Assembly: GCF_947172395.1 (NCBI RefSeq)
Contig: NC_069110.1
Location: forward strand, 4,960,001-5,024,000
DNA length: 64,000 bases
Reading direction: 5' to 3'
DNA from: Bicyclus anynana
Taxonomy: Eukaryota; Arthropoda; Insecta; Lepidoptera; Nymphalidae
Shown: positions 40,131 to 52,700 of the stretch, piece after piece
How positions within the stretch are numbered: the first letter of the stretch is position 1
Layout of the letters: each line of letters starts with the position of its first letter
Position numbers and translations under genes: made by a program
The notes under the pieces: model-generated
Told to the model about the DNA's origin: nothing
The model's database searches: none
The model's input: only the letters and a program-made list of their open reading frames with translations

Positions 40131-41580
40131 ATTCACAAAATATTATGGCGTTTTGTCAATTCGGGGTAAATTTTGTAAATCCAAGAATTAGACTGATGTA
40201 ACCTGAATTACACCAATCTATTCTCGTCGAAATGCGGTTCATTGGTCACAATATCACAAATCACAAATCACATTTACGGGAATGTTACAAAAATTAAAAA
40301 AAAAAGTACAAACAAACACTACATAATTTAACTAACAAACTCATCATAATGTCAGGTTTTACATAAAATTAAACGTAAATTTTAGATGTATATTTATTAA
40401 GATAAATGAAAAAAAAAGAGTCTTGTTTAAAATAGCATAATGAGCGATTAAAGTGGAATATTTAAAAATAATAAAAATGAAAATATAAACAAAATAAATT
40501 AAACGATTAAATTTCACCGTTTTACGTTTTTTTAATAACCTGATCCGACAGACTATAGCCCAAGAACCGTGGTAACATTAAAGACCGGTGTTCATCTGAC
40601 AAGCAACCGCTTTTATTCCAATTAAATTAGCATCGAAATTGTTAGCATAAAAATTTAATATTATAATATATTAATCAATTAATATATTCCCATTCCAACA
40701 CTGCTATAGCACGCGGCCTTTAAGTTGAACTATGCACAATAATACATTTTCGGATGTTAGCGTCATACGACGTTGTCGTTGATAATCGTGTACAAAATTT
40801 TTTATATCAAAAAAATAGTTGATACTTTTTTTAATTGATCATAAGTGGTTCTTTATCGTTCTACTAGATTGAAAAAAAAAATTTTTTCAAGACGAGTGAT
40901 TACATGAAAATTTTAATTTTTAAATATTTTTTAATACGAGCCAAAACGCGATCTGAATAACAAATCCTTGTGACGTCAAATCTTTTACTAAACAGAGCGT
41001 TTGACAAAAATATAAGTTATCAATTAGTTTGACGTTTAGTACATCGAGTAACATTGTGACGTCAGAAAATGGACGACAGCGTTTTGACTTTTGGAAACAA
41101 AAAATACATAATTTTTAAATTAAGTTTTTTATGAAATCTTTAACTTTATTTAAAGTTTTGGTTCAACTTAATAGCCTGGATTTACAACAGTTTTAGAGCT
41201 TCGCCGCTCGTCAGATGAACGCCGGCCTACATTCTATGTTATGGACATTTCGAGATCGAGAGATTACATAATAGGTGGGTGCGCAAAGTTACCTCCACGC
41301 CGTAGGACCAAAGATTTTATTATTATACTATTAGATATGTCACTGGCGCTTCGAAACTGAGTTCTTGGAGTTTACTCCTTAAGAATCGATTTTTCATATA
41401 TAGCCTCCGGTATGAATAAAATATGAGCAGTAAAATTCGATGAACGAATGACAGCGTTACGTTTTTTGTGCGCAACCTATTCGGCGCACCTTTCAACGCG
41501 GTGAAGGGCGCGCACGCCGCTGCATGCTGCTCCTCGGTTGCGCACCTTTCGCTTTAAACAGACGATCTGAAAGAGTAAAC
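40131..41580. other. Intergenic DNA beyond the highwire 3' end
   Basis: 40960-41100 is a copy of the GTGACGTCA repeat family. GGAGTTTACTC near 41367 and its reverse GAGTAAACTCC near 41573 bound a GC-richer 200-bp block that may be another MITE. No gene seen. Confidence 0.45.
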
Positions 41581-41609
41581 TCCATTCGTGCGTCGGAGCT
41601 GACACACAC

Positions 41610-41615
41610 TTTATT
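41610..41615 (-). terminator. Candidate poly(A) signal of highwire
   Basis: AATAAA on the minus strand about 225 nt after the highwire stop, and the first such hexamer downstream. It would give a short 3' UTR; this is an inference from position only. Confidence 0.45.
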
Positions 41616-41840
41616 TTCATTTAGTTGCACACTAAACAACAATAGTTATTTGAACAAATAATACCTAAAAATATTGTTTACAATTTCGAGTAGTATGTTC
41701 TGGGAGTGTAAAAATCTATACTACTACATAAATATATAACGTAAGTAAACACAAAATTGTGCGCGTATGTGCTCAGTGGTGTTTTAGTAGGCACGTAACA
41801 TATCTAATAGTATAAAATCGTTGCGTACGACCGTATGTGC

Positions 41841-41962
41841 TTAGAAGGAATGCGCATGTCGGCACACGCCGCAGCCGAGCGCGAACTCCTCCCCGGTCGG
41901 CGGATGCTGCACGTGGAGAGGACACTCGTCCGAGGTGCCAGGCAACTGTTCGCCTTTGGGAC
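41841..41962 (-). CDS. hiw: highwire last coding exon (19 of 19)
   Basis: Encodes 39 residues after a split Gly codon: PKGEQLPGTSDECPLH, then EEFALGCGVCRHAHSF and TAA. This is the exact C-terminus of the family. Acceptor TTGCACAG. Confidence 0.97.
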
Positions 41963-43699
41963 CTGTGCAAATTAAAATTAATTTATTTCAAGTAAGCTTA
42001 TTCATAGTGGGAAATGTGGAAGGCAAACGACCACGAGGCAGATCTCCAACCCGATGATCCGATCTTCTCAAGGAAACAGGAGCCCGCACCTTTTACAGTG
42101 CCGTCCAAATGGACAGTGACCGTACTCGATGGAGCATTGTATACCAAAAGATGACTCGCCAAGGTGGTCACGATCCTCAGTCATGAGGGACCGACTAGAG
42201 AGAGAGAAGCTTATTTAAGAACCGTGTTAGCCCAGTGGATATAACCCCTGCTACAATTCCAGAGGCTGTGAGTTCGAATCAAGTTAAGGGATGCACCTCC
42301 AACTATTCAGTTATGTGCATTTTAAGAAATTAAATAGCACGTGTCTCAGACGGTGAAGGAAAACACTGTGAGGAAACCTACATACCAGAAAATTTCCTGA
42401 ATTCTCAGTGTGTGTGAAGTCTGCCAATCCACATTTGTCCAGTGTGGTGGACTATTGGCCTAATCCCTCTCATTCTGAGAGGAGACTCAGTGAGCCGAAT
42501 ATGGGTTGATAAATGAATGAATGAATGAATTATTTACAAGCACTTTAGAAATGACAAGTTTGACATCTTTATTATAAAGAATTCGAAAAAAACGTTGTTT
42601 AATATAATAATTAAAAAAGGTTACCGTACCTGATGATAATGTTGACAACTATTTAGTAGGATATCTGAGGGTTGCCTTACAATTTTTTTATTTATTTTAT
42701 AGAATTAATTGAAAACAACAATTACCTGCTGGACACTGTGGCAAAAGATGTCTCGGTATATTGGTAACTCGTTGAAAATCATCATGACACGCGTTGCAAA
42801 AGTGTGAGGTGCCAAAACAGAAGAACACCGCTACCTGTGAATTGAAAAGTAGCTATTGTAGGGCAGTATTAATAGTTAGTATTGTAATTAATAAAAGTTA
42901 ATTATTATCTATGAAAATTAATTAAAAAAAACTGAATTTTTTCAAGTTTTCCAAATGTCAAAAACGCTGTCGTCTATTTTGTGATGTCACAATGTTACTT
43001 GATGGACTAAACGTCAAACTAATTGTTAACTAATATTTTTGTCAAACGCCACGTTTGTAAGGTATTTGATAAAGTGACGTCATGAAACAGTTGAAATATA
43101 GACCATCATGGCTGACAGGCGTTTTAGCTTGTATTGTCAAAAAAAAATTCAGTCTAGCAGAATGATAATGAGTATCTCTGCGTGATCGAATCAGAAATGA
43201 GGATATCCGCAGAAGAACCAAAGTCACCAACATAGCTTAACGTGTAGCGAAGCTGAAATGACAATGGGCGGGGCTTATAAAGACCGTAGGGGTCCCAAGG
43301 TGCCACAATGGCGACCACGCACCAGAAAGCGCAGTGTTGGTCGACCCCCACCAGGTCGACTGACACAATCAAGCGAGTCGCAGGAATTCGCTGGATGCAA
43401 GCAGCTCAATATCGTGATGTTTGGAAGTGCCTACAATTGAATGCCCTGCAGTGGACGTCCATCGGCTGACATGATGATGATGATGACGATGATGATGATG
43501 ATAAAAAGTGTCAACTAGCCTATTTGACAGCTTAAGTACCCGAAAATAAGATTCTGTGTAGCCTGTATGAAGGAGGATAAAGGGACGAAGTTCTACACTA
43601 TAGCAGCGATGGCCACCAACAGAAGCCGATGGAAGGCGTGGACCCGCAGGAGGCTGGGATCTTACCAGGACCACGATCTTCAGTAATGAAGCAACGACC

Positions 43700-43736
<37 letters not shown>

Positions 43737-46700
43737 AGAGGAACTCACAGAGCAGCAGTAGCGGCACTTGTACTCCAGGAAGTCGGCGGCGTGCTTGGGG
43801 CAGGTGCCCGCCCCGGAGACGTTGCTGCAGGCGCCGCACACCAGCTCAGCCGCTTCCCAAGCGCCATTGTTCTCCGCCTCGCAGCGAGCCAGCCCACCGT
43901 AGTACGCCTGGACAATATCACATAATTTTTCACCTGTTACCACTACTACTACTACTAGTGTTCGAGGATTGGGTGTACTCTTCTATAACAAGATCCCCAA
44001 GACTGTGATGGACCTGCCAATTCATAGCTTTAAGCAGTGTGTTATAAAAAATTTGCTTAGTCGAGGTTACTACACCATCAATGAGCTTCTTAATGATAAA
44101 GATGCTTGGAGGCCGTTGGATCAGCTTCCACCTTCAAACAGGAAGTACAACTATAAGAAATTGTAATGTTGTCATCAATTGTATATTATAATATTGTATG
44201 ATTTTTTTTAAAAGAGCAACTGTTTAGTTTTTTGCTGGTTTCTTCTCAGCAGAATCTGCCTTCTGAACCGGTGGTAGAATCTTTACAAATAGTCAACTGA
44301 TGTATCAAAAGTGCTTGTAAACTGAGCCTACTTGAAATAATTAATCTAATACTTGGTCCATTTCTATTGCTATTTTTTTATTACTCATCTGAAGTGTTTT
44401 TTTGTGGCTTCGGCTAGTTAGCAAAGAAGTACCGTCAAGTAATTTGGCATTCTGGTACAGTGCCACATAAAATGAAACTTTAGCTCTGCCAAGCGGGACT
44501 GCTTCCATCTTAAGCTGCATTGTCTTTACTTATTGCACAGTTAACATCAGGTGAGATTACAGTCGAAAGCTACCTAATTTATCATTGGAGAAAACAAAAA
44601 CTCTCTGAATAACTTAACTACAATCTCACCTGATGGTAAGTGATGATGCAGTCTAAGATGGAAGCGGGCTAACTTGTTAGGAGGAGGATGAAAATCCACA
44701 CCCCTTTCGGTTTCTACACAGTATCATACTGGAACACTAAATCGCCTGGCGGTACGTCTTTGCCTGTAGGGTGGTAACTAGCCACGGCCGAAGCCTCCCA
44801 CCAGGCAAAATTTAATTGTGATTTTTAATTGCAAACAATAAGTGAATAAAATAAGTTAAAGATAAACTAAAAAGTTGTAAAACAGTATTTTTCTATCGTA
44901 AGGGAAGGTTTAAAATAGGCTGCTGATGGTAAAAAAAGTTCATACCCTCTCACACTTGTGACAGACATAGTATGCATATCGCTCCATGGCATACGAGGCG
45001 GGATCAGAGTACTTGCGGCTACGAGACCCGCTCGCACCGTGCCCTTCGTACTCGAGCCGTATCAACGCCTTGCGCCGCACTTCAGCGTACAGCCTTTTTA
45101 TTGGACTGAGAATATCCTCAAGTGTCCAGTGGTTCATATCGAGCTGTGGGATAGAGATATTAATTATTTTATTTGTTCCTTTTTTGAAATAATTCTAATA
45201 TATACAGATATTTGGTTTTACTGTGCACTGCACTGGTACATTATATTTAATTACTTGCTACATATACTAGCAACATATCCTGGACAAACAGATAGACAAA
45301 AATAAGATAGAAAAAAACCATAAATTATTTAAAAAAATGGTAAATTTAACCCAACAATATTGTATTATCAAAACATACAATTAGAAAATTGCTTCACTTA
45401 ATAAAGTATGTGGCACTAATAAAGCATTCAAATATAGTATGAATTGATTGAAAATCTATTTCCAACGCCTAAAATTGAAAGTGCAACACTGCTTGAAAAA
45501 AGCATCGTGTTTTAAAAATGCTGTTGTGTGAACATATACATGGGGGTGCGTTTGAATGCTTTTTTAATGTCTGTTAAAAAAGCTCTCGAGAGAATGAGAG
45601 CTAAGAGTGTAAAATATATCAAATTACAGTATACAACTGACCTTGCAAATTGGACATTGTGCAAATGAAAATGTTATACGTGGTCCCACCCACTTGTTGG
45701 CCAGTACTTTCATACAGCAGTGCAGGTGGAAAACGTGGCCGCACCGCAACTGAAATAAAAGTACATTTTAATTTTGCTGAGTTTCTAAGCAAATTAACAC
45801 TTGACTTAAATTTAAAATTAATGACTATTTAAAATGTAAACGCACACTCGAGCTGGACATATGAATACATGATACACCAAATGAATTCCTAATGAGCAGA
45901 ATAAAAAAATAGTTACTACAATAAACTATTTTTTTCGGTAACAAATAATTAAAGGCTTAGTCTTCTTTAAAGTGTTGTAAACTCTTGTCAAAACAATGAC
46001 ACTCGCAACACATTTTTCTATAGTCCTAGGACTGATTGCAGAATAGTCTTATCATCTTATTCTTCTTCTAAGAAAAAATTGGTGAGTTTTTGACAGTGCA
46101 GTGTGTTCATAGTATAAGTTTTCATAAACTGACTTTCTGTTTTCAAAAGTTGTGTGCACAAGACTATAGACCTTACTTATTTTCAAGTATTTTCGTTTAT
46201 CGACAGCAACCTATTTTCCTGCTGCTTAACAGTAACAGGACCCATCCCTGTGACTGTCTATTAAAACAAGATGATTCAATCTAGATGTTATTGAAGTGAT
46301 AAGTTGGCTTGTTGTTGTATTAAAATTTAGACAAAATTTACATTAGTTATTTGTAATCTATACTAATATTATACAGGCGTAAAGCTTTTGGTATTATAGT
46401 AGGTAATTTCTGGATCTACTAAACCGATTTTGAAAAATATTTTACCACTGGAAAAGCAACGTTATTTATAAATGTCACAGACTATGTTATATCCCTGTAT
46501 TCTCACAGGAATGGGAACTATGCAGGGTGTTGGTTATTTTTTAAACATTTTTGTTATGTATAGCAGTTAAGACAATTTTTTACTTAGTAATGTATAAAGT
46601 AAAGTAAGTGAGGGTAGGCTGATAAAAAGGAGTTTCTTTCTTTTCTTTTTTCTTTTTTTTTAAAAAGAATATTTGTCATATCTTTTTTTTTATAATATGA

Positions 46701-49700
46701 CCAATATTCCCATTCCCCTCGATAGACTGTGCTAGGAGTGGGTACGACAATAGACCAACGGGGCGGGGATCGAACTACCACACCTCGGTGATGAGTCCAA
46801 CCGTTGAGCTATTGAGGCTTTGAGGAGTTAGTTTTTAGTTTATTTGCTACAAAGCTTATATACCTTTTTAAGGTCTTGAGTGTTTTAATTATGTTATTAA
46901 TTTTCCAAGTTATTAAATTTACAAATTCATTGTAAATAAAAATAAAAAATTTAATCATGACTATTTTTGTGACAAAAAATATTAATATTTATGAATAAAA
47001 TACGATTATTGACTATTTGTTTTAAATCTAACAATCAATAAATATTGATTTACCTGTATAGCAGGTGCAGCCTGCAGGGGGTCGGTGAAACACACCATAC
47101 ACATGTCCTCTCCGTCCTGTTTCAGGTTCTCTGAGCCCGGACAACCGGCAAGGCACGGCAGGCACTTTTCCTCACCACGCACGCCACCGCACGCATGACC
47201 ACACAGAAGTATTCTGTTACATGCCACTCGTCCATGCTCCTACAAATAAATTAATAAATATACTTAAACAATGCCCACATTACTAAGTATCTAGCCCCAA
47301 AGAATCAGCAGAATGTGTTATGGGTGCTTAGAAAGCTGATTGTCATCTGAATTTCAAATAGACATCTATATACTCATCGATGTAAATCGTTAGATGGTCC
47401 CCTTCATACTAAAGAACGCACAATTTTATGTCATTACCCAAAGAGATGCATGCACATTTTATCTTAGTACGGAACAAGCGCATGCTGTGAGTGGACGTGG
47501 ACTTGAAAAAATATTTACTGTTTTTTTTTATTCAAATCTCTTAGTTATGCCTTCGTGTTCATTTTGGAAGTTTAAAAACACAAGCCACAACATGAATAAA
47601 GAGAAATATGTTATGAGTGATGACACACTCAATGTGCGAAAGCAATGACAATTCTGTGTCGCTTTGAGGTCCATCTAACGATCTACGATCTACTATATAC
47701 TATAGGATCTACTATAACGATATACTATGTATAATACCCACTCACTGGAAAATGTCCATGTTCACCACATAAAGTTAGAATAGGGATGTAACAAACCTGA
47801 CATTGTTCGTCAGCGCAAACATTGCCAATAGCAAGAAGGCCGGAGTACCCGCGCGCTCCACAAAAGCGGCAAACACCCACGAGATTAGCTCCTTCCACTT
47901 CTCCGGTGGCCGAAGCGGCCCCCGAGCCACTTTCTGCAATCATATTCGAAGGCCCCGCGCCTTCGATGCCACGGAACTCCACCAAAGCTTTTAATGTCCG
48001 CCGATCCACCAGCAGGAGTAACCAGAAAAGCTTAGCGCGCCCACAACCTTCGTGTATATCTATACGGATAGTGGTTTCTTCCTCTTTGCATATCTAAAAA
48101 GAAGAATACCTTCATTGAAAATTTAATTTTTTGTTTTCGCGGTAACGGCAAAATTATTCTGTCAATTTGACATTGACATTTGAGAACAGAATTGCCAACA
48201 TTAATTTTAGAAGATCGTACCATAGACTAAAAAAATCCAATCCAGACCAATCATAGATTTACGAGTCGGTACCTAAAATATATTTTTAATTATATGAGAC
48301 CAATTACTTACAGGAGCTGCAGACGTTACCTCTCTGTCAAAAGTATAATTTATGTTCACGATCTAACGTGTCTATAAAAACTTCATAAAACTGTTTTTCA
48401 TAGAACCAATGTTTCTTTGTTTGTATACGTTTTCGTAAAAAGAGTTGGTTGAAAAAATATTGGTTTGTGTGGCAACTTCTTTTAGTTTACTAAAATATGA
48501 AGTTACGTTTATTTTGTAAGTATCAATAATCATTTCAAAGGATGTCTTAGATCTGTATGGAGGCTGGACCTTTATTCCGAGTGATAAGCGCCAAATTATT
48601 TTTATCTTTTAGAACATTAAATGTTGTCATTAAAACTAAAAATAAGTTTTATCCCGAAATCATCGAATCGAAAGGTCATCATAAAATCACGAAAACCGCT
48701 TGACGTTTATAGGTGCGGAACGAGTTTTGCGATAGGACCTCACAAGTTTGTATGAAAATCCTTTATTTTGTATGCTACAAACTTAAAATTTGGCAGAGAG
48801 GTGGTTTATAGTTGGTAGACGTCTTTTACAAACTAATTTTGCGTCAGGGCCGGATTAAGGAGGTCTAAAGGCTCTCGCATGTTTAGTATATTATTTTTGT
48901 CAAATCTCGATAACCGCCTATCCTATAAAGACGAAAATTGGCAAAAAGATAGTCTATAGTTAGTAGGTATCCGTTGAGAACGGATTTTGATTTAGGGCCG
49001 GACTAAAGAGGTCTAAAAGCTCTCGCAAGTACGTGTGGAAGTTCTTAATTTTTCATGCTACAAACTTGAAATTTAGCAGAGAGATGGTTTATAGCTGGAT
49101 AGACGTCGTTATGAGAATTTTGAGATAGGGCCGGATTAAAGAGGTCTAAATGCTTTCGCAAGTTTGATTGAAATTCCTTAATTTTTCCTGATACTAACTT
49201 GAAATTTGGCAGGAAGGTACCTAGTTAACACTTACTTCACGTATGCTTGTGAATGGATTTTGGGATGGATCCGAATTAACTCCTTAATTTGGAAGAGTCT
49301 TTAGACCTCAGTCTAAGGCTCTTCTAAATTTGAATGGGAATCATTCATTTTTTAAGCTCAACTTGAAATTTGCAGGTTCATAGTTAGTATACGTCAGTTA
49401 AAAACGGATTTTGCGACCGGCCCGGTCTAAAGAGGTCTAAAGGCTCTCGAAAATTTAGTACATTATTTTTGTGCTACAAACTTGAAATGTTGCAGGGAAG
49501 TAGTACCATTTACAGCAATCGTTTACTAACTTTTAACTGTTAACAATTAGTAAACGTTTGCAGTAAATGGATTTTCTGCTAGGGCCGGATTAAGGAGGTC
49601 TAAAGGTTCTCGCAAGTTTCTACGAAAGTCCTTCATTTTTTATGCTACAGATCTGAAATTTTGCAAGGTTGCTGAATGGATTTTGCGACAGGGCCTGATA

Positions 49701-52700
49701 AAGTAGGTCCAAAGGCCCTCCAATGTTTGAATGAGAGTCCTACATTTTTTATGCTTATCTTCAAAATTGGCTGGATTATTGTTAGTAGATGTCAGTTACA
49801 AAAGGGATTTTGCGACAGGGCCAGGTAAAAGAGAGGTGTAAAGGCTCTCACAAGTTTAGTACATTATTTTTGTGCTACAAACTTGAAATTTGGCAGGGAG
49901 GTAGTTAACAGTTAGTAAAAGTTTGCTGTAAATTTATTTGAGGCCACGCTTATTATTTACTTAGGTAAAGTGTCCAACCGAAGCTACGTCTGGGGGGCAG
50001 ATATGCACGCGGCTAGAGGACGCATGGTTAAGCGAAATCTTGGTCGCAGAGCAGCCGCGCTTTAATTGTAAGTAAGCCAGTACGCGAAATACATTGATTC
50101 ATTCGGCTACGTTGAGTTTTTTACGTTTCTGCAATTGCCTGGTTTGTCCAAATGGTGTTTTATTGGTATCATTCAATAGCCCTTGAAGTGTTATATAGAC
50201 TATACAATTGGACTTGAGTTATTTTTTCAGTTTTACGCAATTTCTACTGTCTGTATTAATTTGATCACAAATCCCTAGCCAAAATCACGGCCGGAGGACA
50301 GTTATGCCCGAAACCGAAAGCCACGCATATTATATACCTACTTAAAGTGAAGGTAAAGTGCCTAGCCCTTCGGCTTCGTGCTTTCGCACGTCCGGGGGGC
50401 AGACATGCGCGCGGCCAGAGGCAGCGCATGGTTAAGCTAAATCTTGGCCGGAGAGCATTTTCGCGCGCGGCCGGAATCCGCGCATTTGTACCTAGCCATT
50501 ACGCGAAAGACATTGATTCGCTCGCTGACTGCTTTCGTGCTAATTCATTGTACCATGCGCGTGCTACTGTAGCATGGGGAACATTACCTGTAAGGCGCGA
50601 CGTCAGAAAATGGAATGAAGTACTCAATTGCCTGACATATCACCTCAAAAATGACGCTTTCGCAGCTCGAGGGTTCATTGGTCAAACTTGGAAGCGGGAG
50701 GGTGCAAGTTGGAAACAGAGTTCACCAGACAGTGATCGAAAGTGCCAAGAGGAGCTGGAACTGACACCGAAAAACCGTCTGGATCTGTGGTCAGCGGAAG
50801 GTCAAGGTAAACCCGAGCAAGCTTTAGTACACATCAAACCACATCCATACGCTGCGGCAGGTTATACAAAATACCGAAGAGTACAACCAGCCACTTTGCT
50901 TGACGTTTGTGAATTATGATAAAGCCTTCGATTCGGTGGAAACTTGGGTTGTGCTGAGGTCTTTGCAGAGATGCCGGATTAACTACAGGTACATGCAAGT
51001 GTTGAAACGTTTGTATGAAAGCGCCACTATGTCAGCCCGTATACAGGATCAGACTACGAGGCAAATGCAATTGCAGCGAAGAGTGCCGCAGGGAGATGTA
51101 ATCTCCCCGAAGCTATTTACCGTCGCATTGGAAGACGTCTGTAAGCTTCTGGACTGGAACGGATTTGGCATGAACGTCAATGGTGAATAACGGTTTACCG
51201 ACTATGTAGTCATCCAGTCAGTCAGGTCAGTACCATGCTCAATGATCTTAGCAGAGTTTCTCATCGTGTGGGCCTAAAAATGAACATGAGTAAGACGAAG
51301 ATCATGTCTAATGCTCATGTACCGCTCCACCCAGTTATTGTTGAGAATTCTGCGCTCGAAAATTTAGACGACTATAATTATATTCTTCGGTCTTGATTCG
51401 CTCGGTGTTTAAGCGCCGCAAATCGCTTGTTAGAAATCTTCAAGTGGAAGCTAACTTGTATTTTGTTTTTAAATTTTAGGTTTGGTAGTTTTGGAGAAAA
51501 TGGCCTATTTTCTTGAATATCTTAAAAACTATTTATTCAAAAATTACAAAAAAAAAATACTATTATTTATATATACTAGAATTTTTTTTATTATATATAT
51601 ATTTCTGAGGTTTTTCAGAAATCTTCAAGTAGAAATTTTTTGTTTTTTTTTTTGTTATTTGTATGGAATTTATTATGGTGACGTCATGAAACAGTTGAAA
51701 TATACTGTCATGGGCGACAGGCGTTTTGGCTCGTATTGTCAAATACATATCTAAAAACTAAAACTTTCATATAATCACGTCTCAAAAAAAACGTGTTTTT
51801 TTTTTAGTTTAGTAGAACGATAATGAACTATTTAAGACCATTTAAAACAAAAGTGTCAACCCGCCTATTCAACCCGATAGCTACGACATATGCAATATTT
51901 ACCTGTCTCTGATGGTTGCGGTGCGATCTCTTCAGGTGCAAGATGCGGTTGCACTCTGAGCAGAGAGCGCCGCACGTGTGGCACTCGATGACCGCAAGCG
52001 TCGAGCCGTCGTCGTGATTGGCGCAGAAGGAGCGCGCTTCCACGGCGGAGTCGCGCCCACGGGCCTCGCGGGCATCGTTCGACCTGTTCATACTGTGGAC
52101 GAAACGTTGCCACGGTTACAATAGTACAGTAATAGTACAGTAATAGTACAGTAGTAAGTAGTTAATTACAGTAGAAGCGAATTGACTGAAATTTGGAATG
52201 GAAATAGATTTTACTCTGGATTGACACATAGGCTACTTTTTATCCCGAAAAAATCCATGGTTTCCCGAGATTTGGGAAAACTGATGATTTTGATGATATG
52301 AATGTTTGTTACTCTTTCACGCCTCGACTACTGAACCGAATTAGCTGAAATTGGGTATTAAGATATATCATACCCTGGATTAACACATAGGCTACTTTTT
52401 ATCCCGGAAAAATCCATGGTTCCCGAGGGATTTGTAAAAAACTAAATTCCACGCGGACGAAGTCGCGGGCGTGGCTGCTACCTCTTGAATCCGAAATCGT
52501 AGGAAGGGAATGAATCTCTGATATAAATAATCCTATACCTATCCATATTTATTTCAATGATCCACAGACCACGTGCGTGCATTGCCGTCGACTCTTAACA
52601 CTTTTCTCTTTCACTGACTCTTTACTGAGGTAAGGGAGAGAGATGTGCGGAATCGAGTGGCGTGTGGCGGCGTTTTGTGTCGGCGTGTAGTGGCCGGTGC

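Noticed and set aside
43258..43440. ORF with WRPRTRKRSVGRPPPG as a host gene
   Set aside because: It is the RTE LINE C-terminus, recurring at several sites.
48700..49940. CRISPR-like regular repeats
   Set aside because: Eukaryotic context, units about 140 bp and diverged throughout, no unique spacers.
50347..50919. 190-codon plus ORF as a host gene
   Set aside because: It runs into RTE reverse transcriptase, contains an RTE-like motif, and its first third duplicates DNA just upstream; most likely a dead retroelement.
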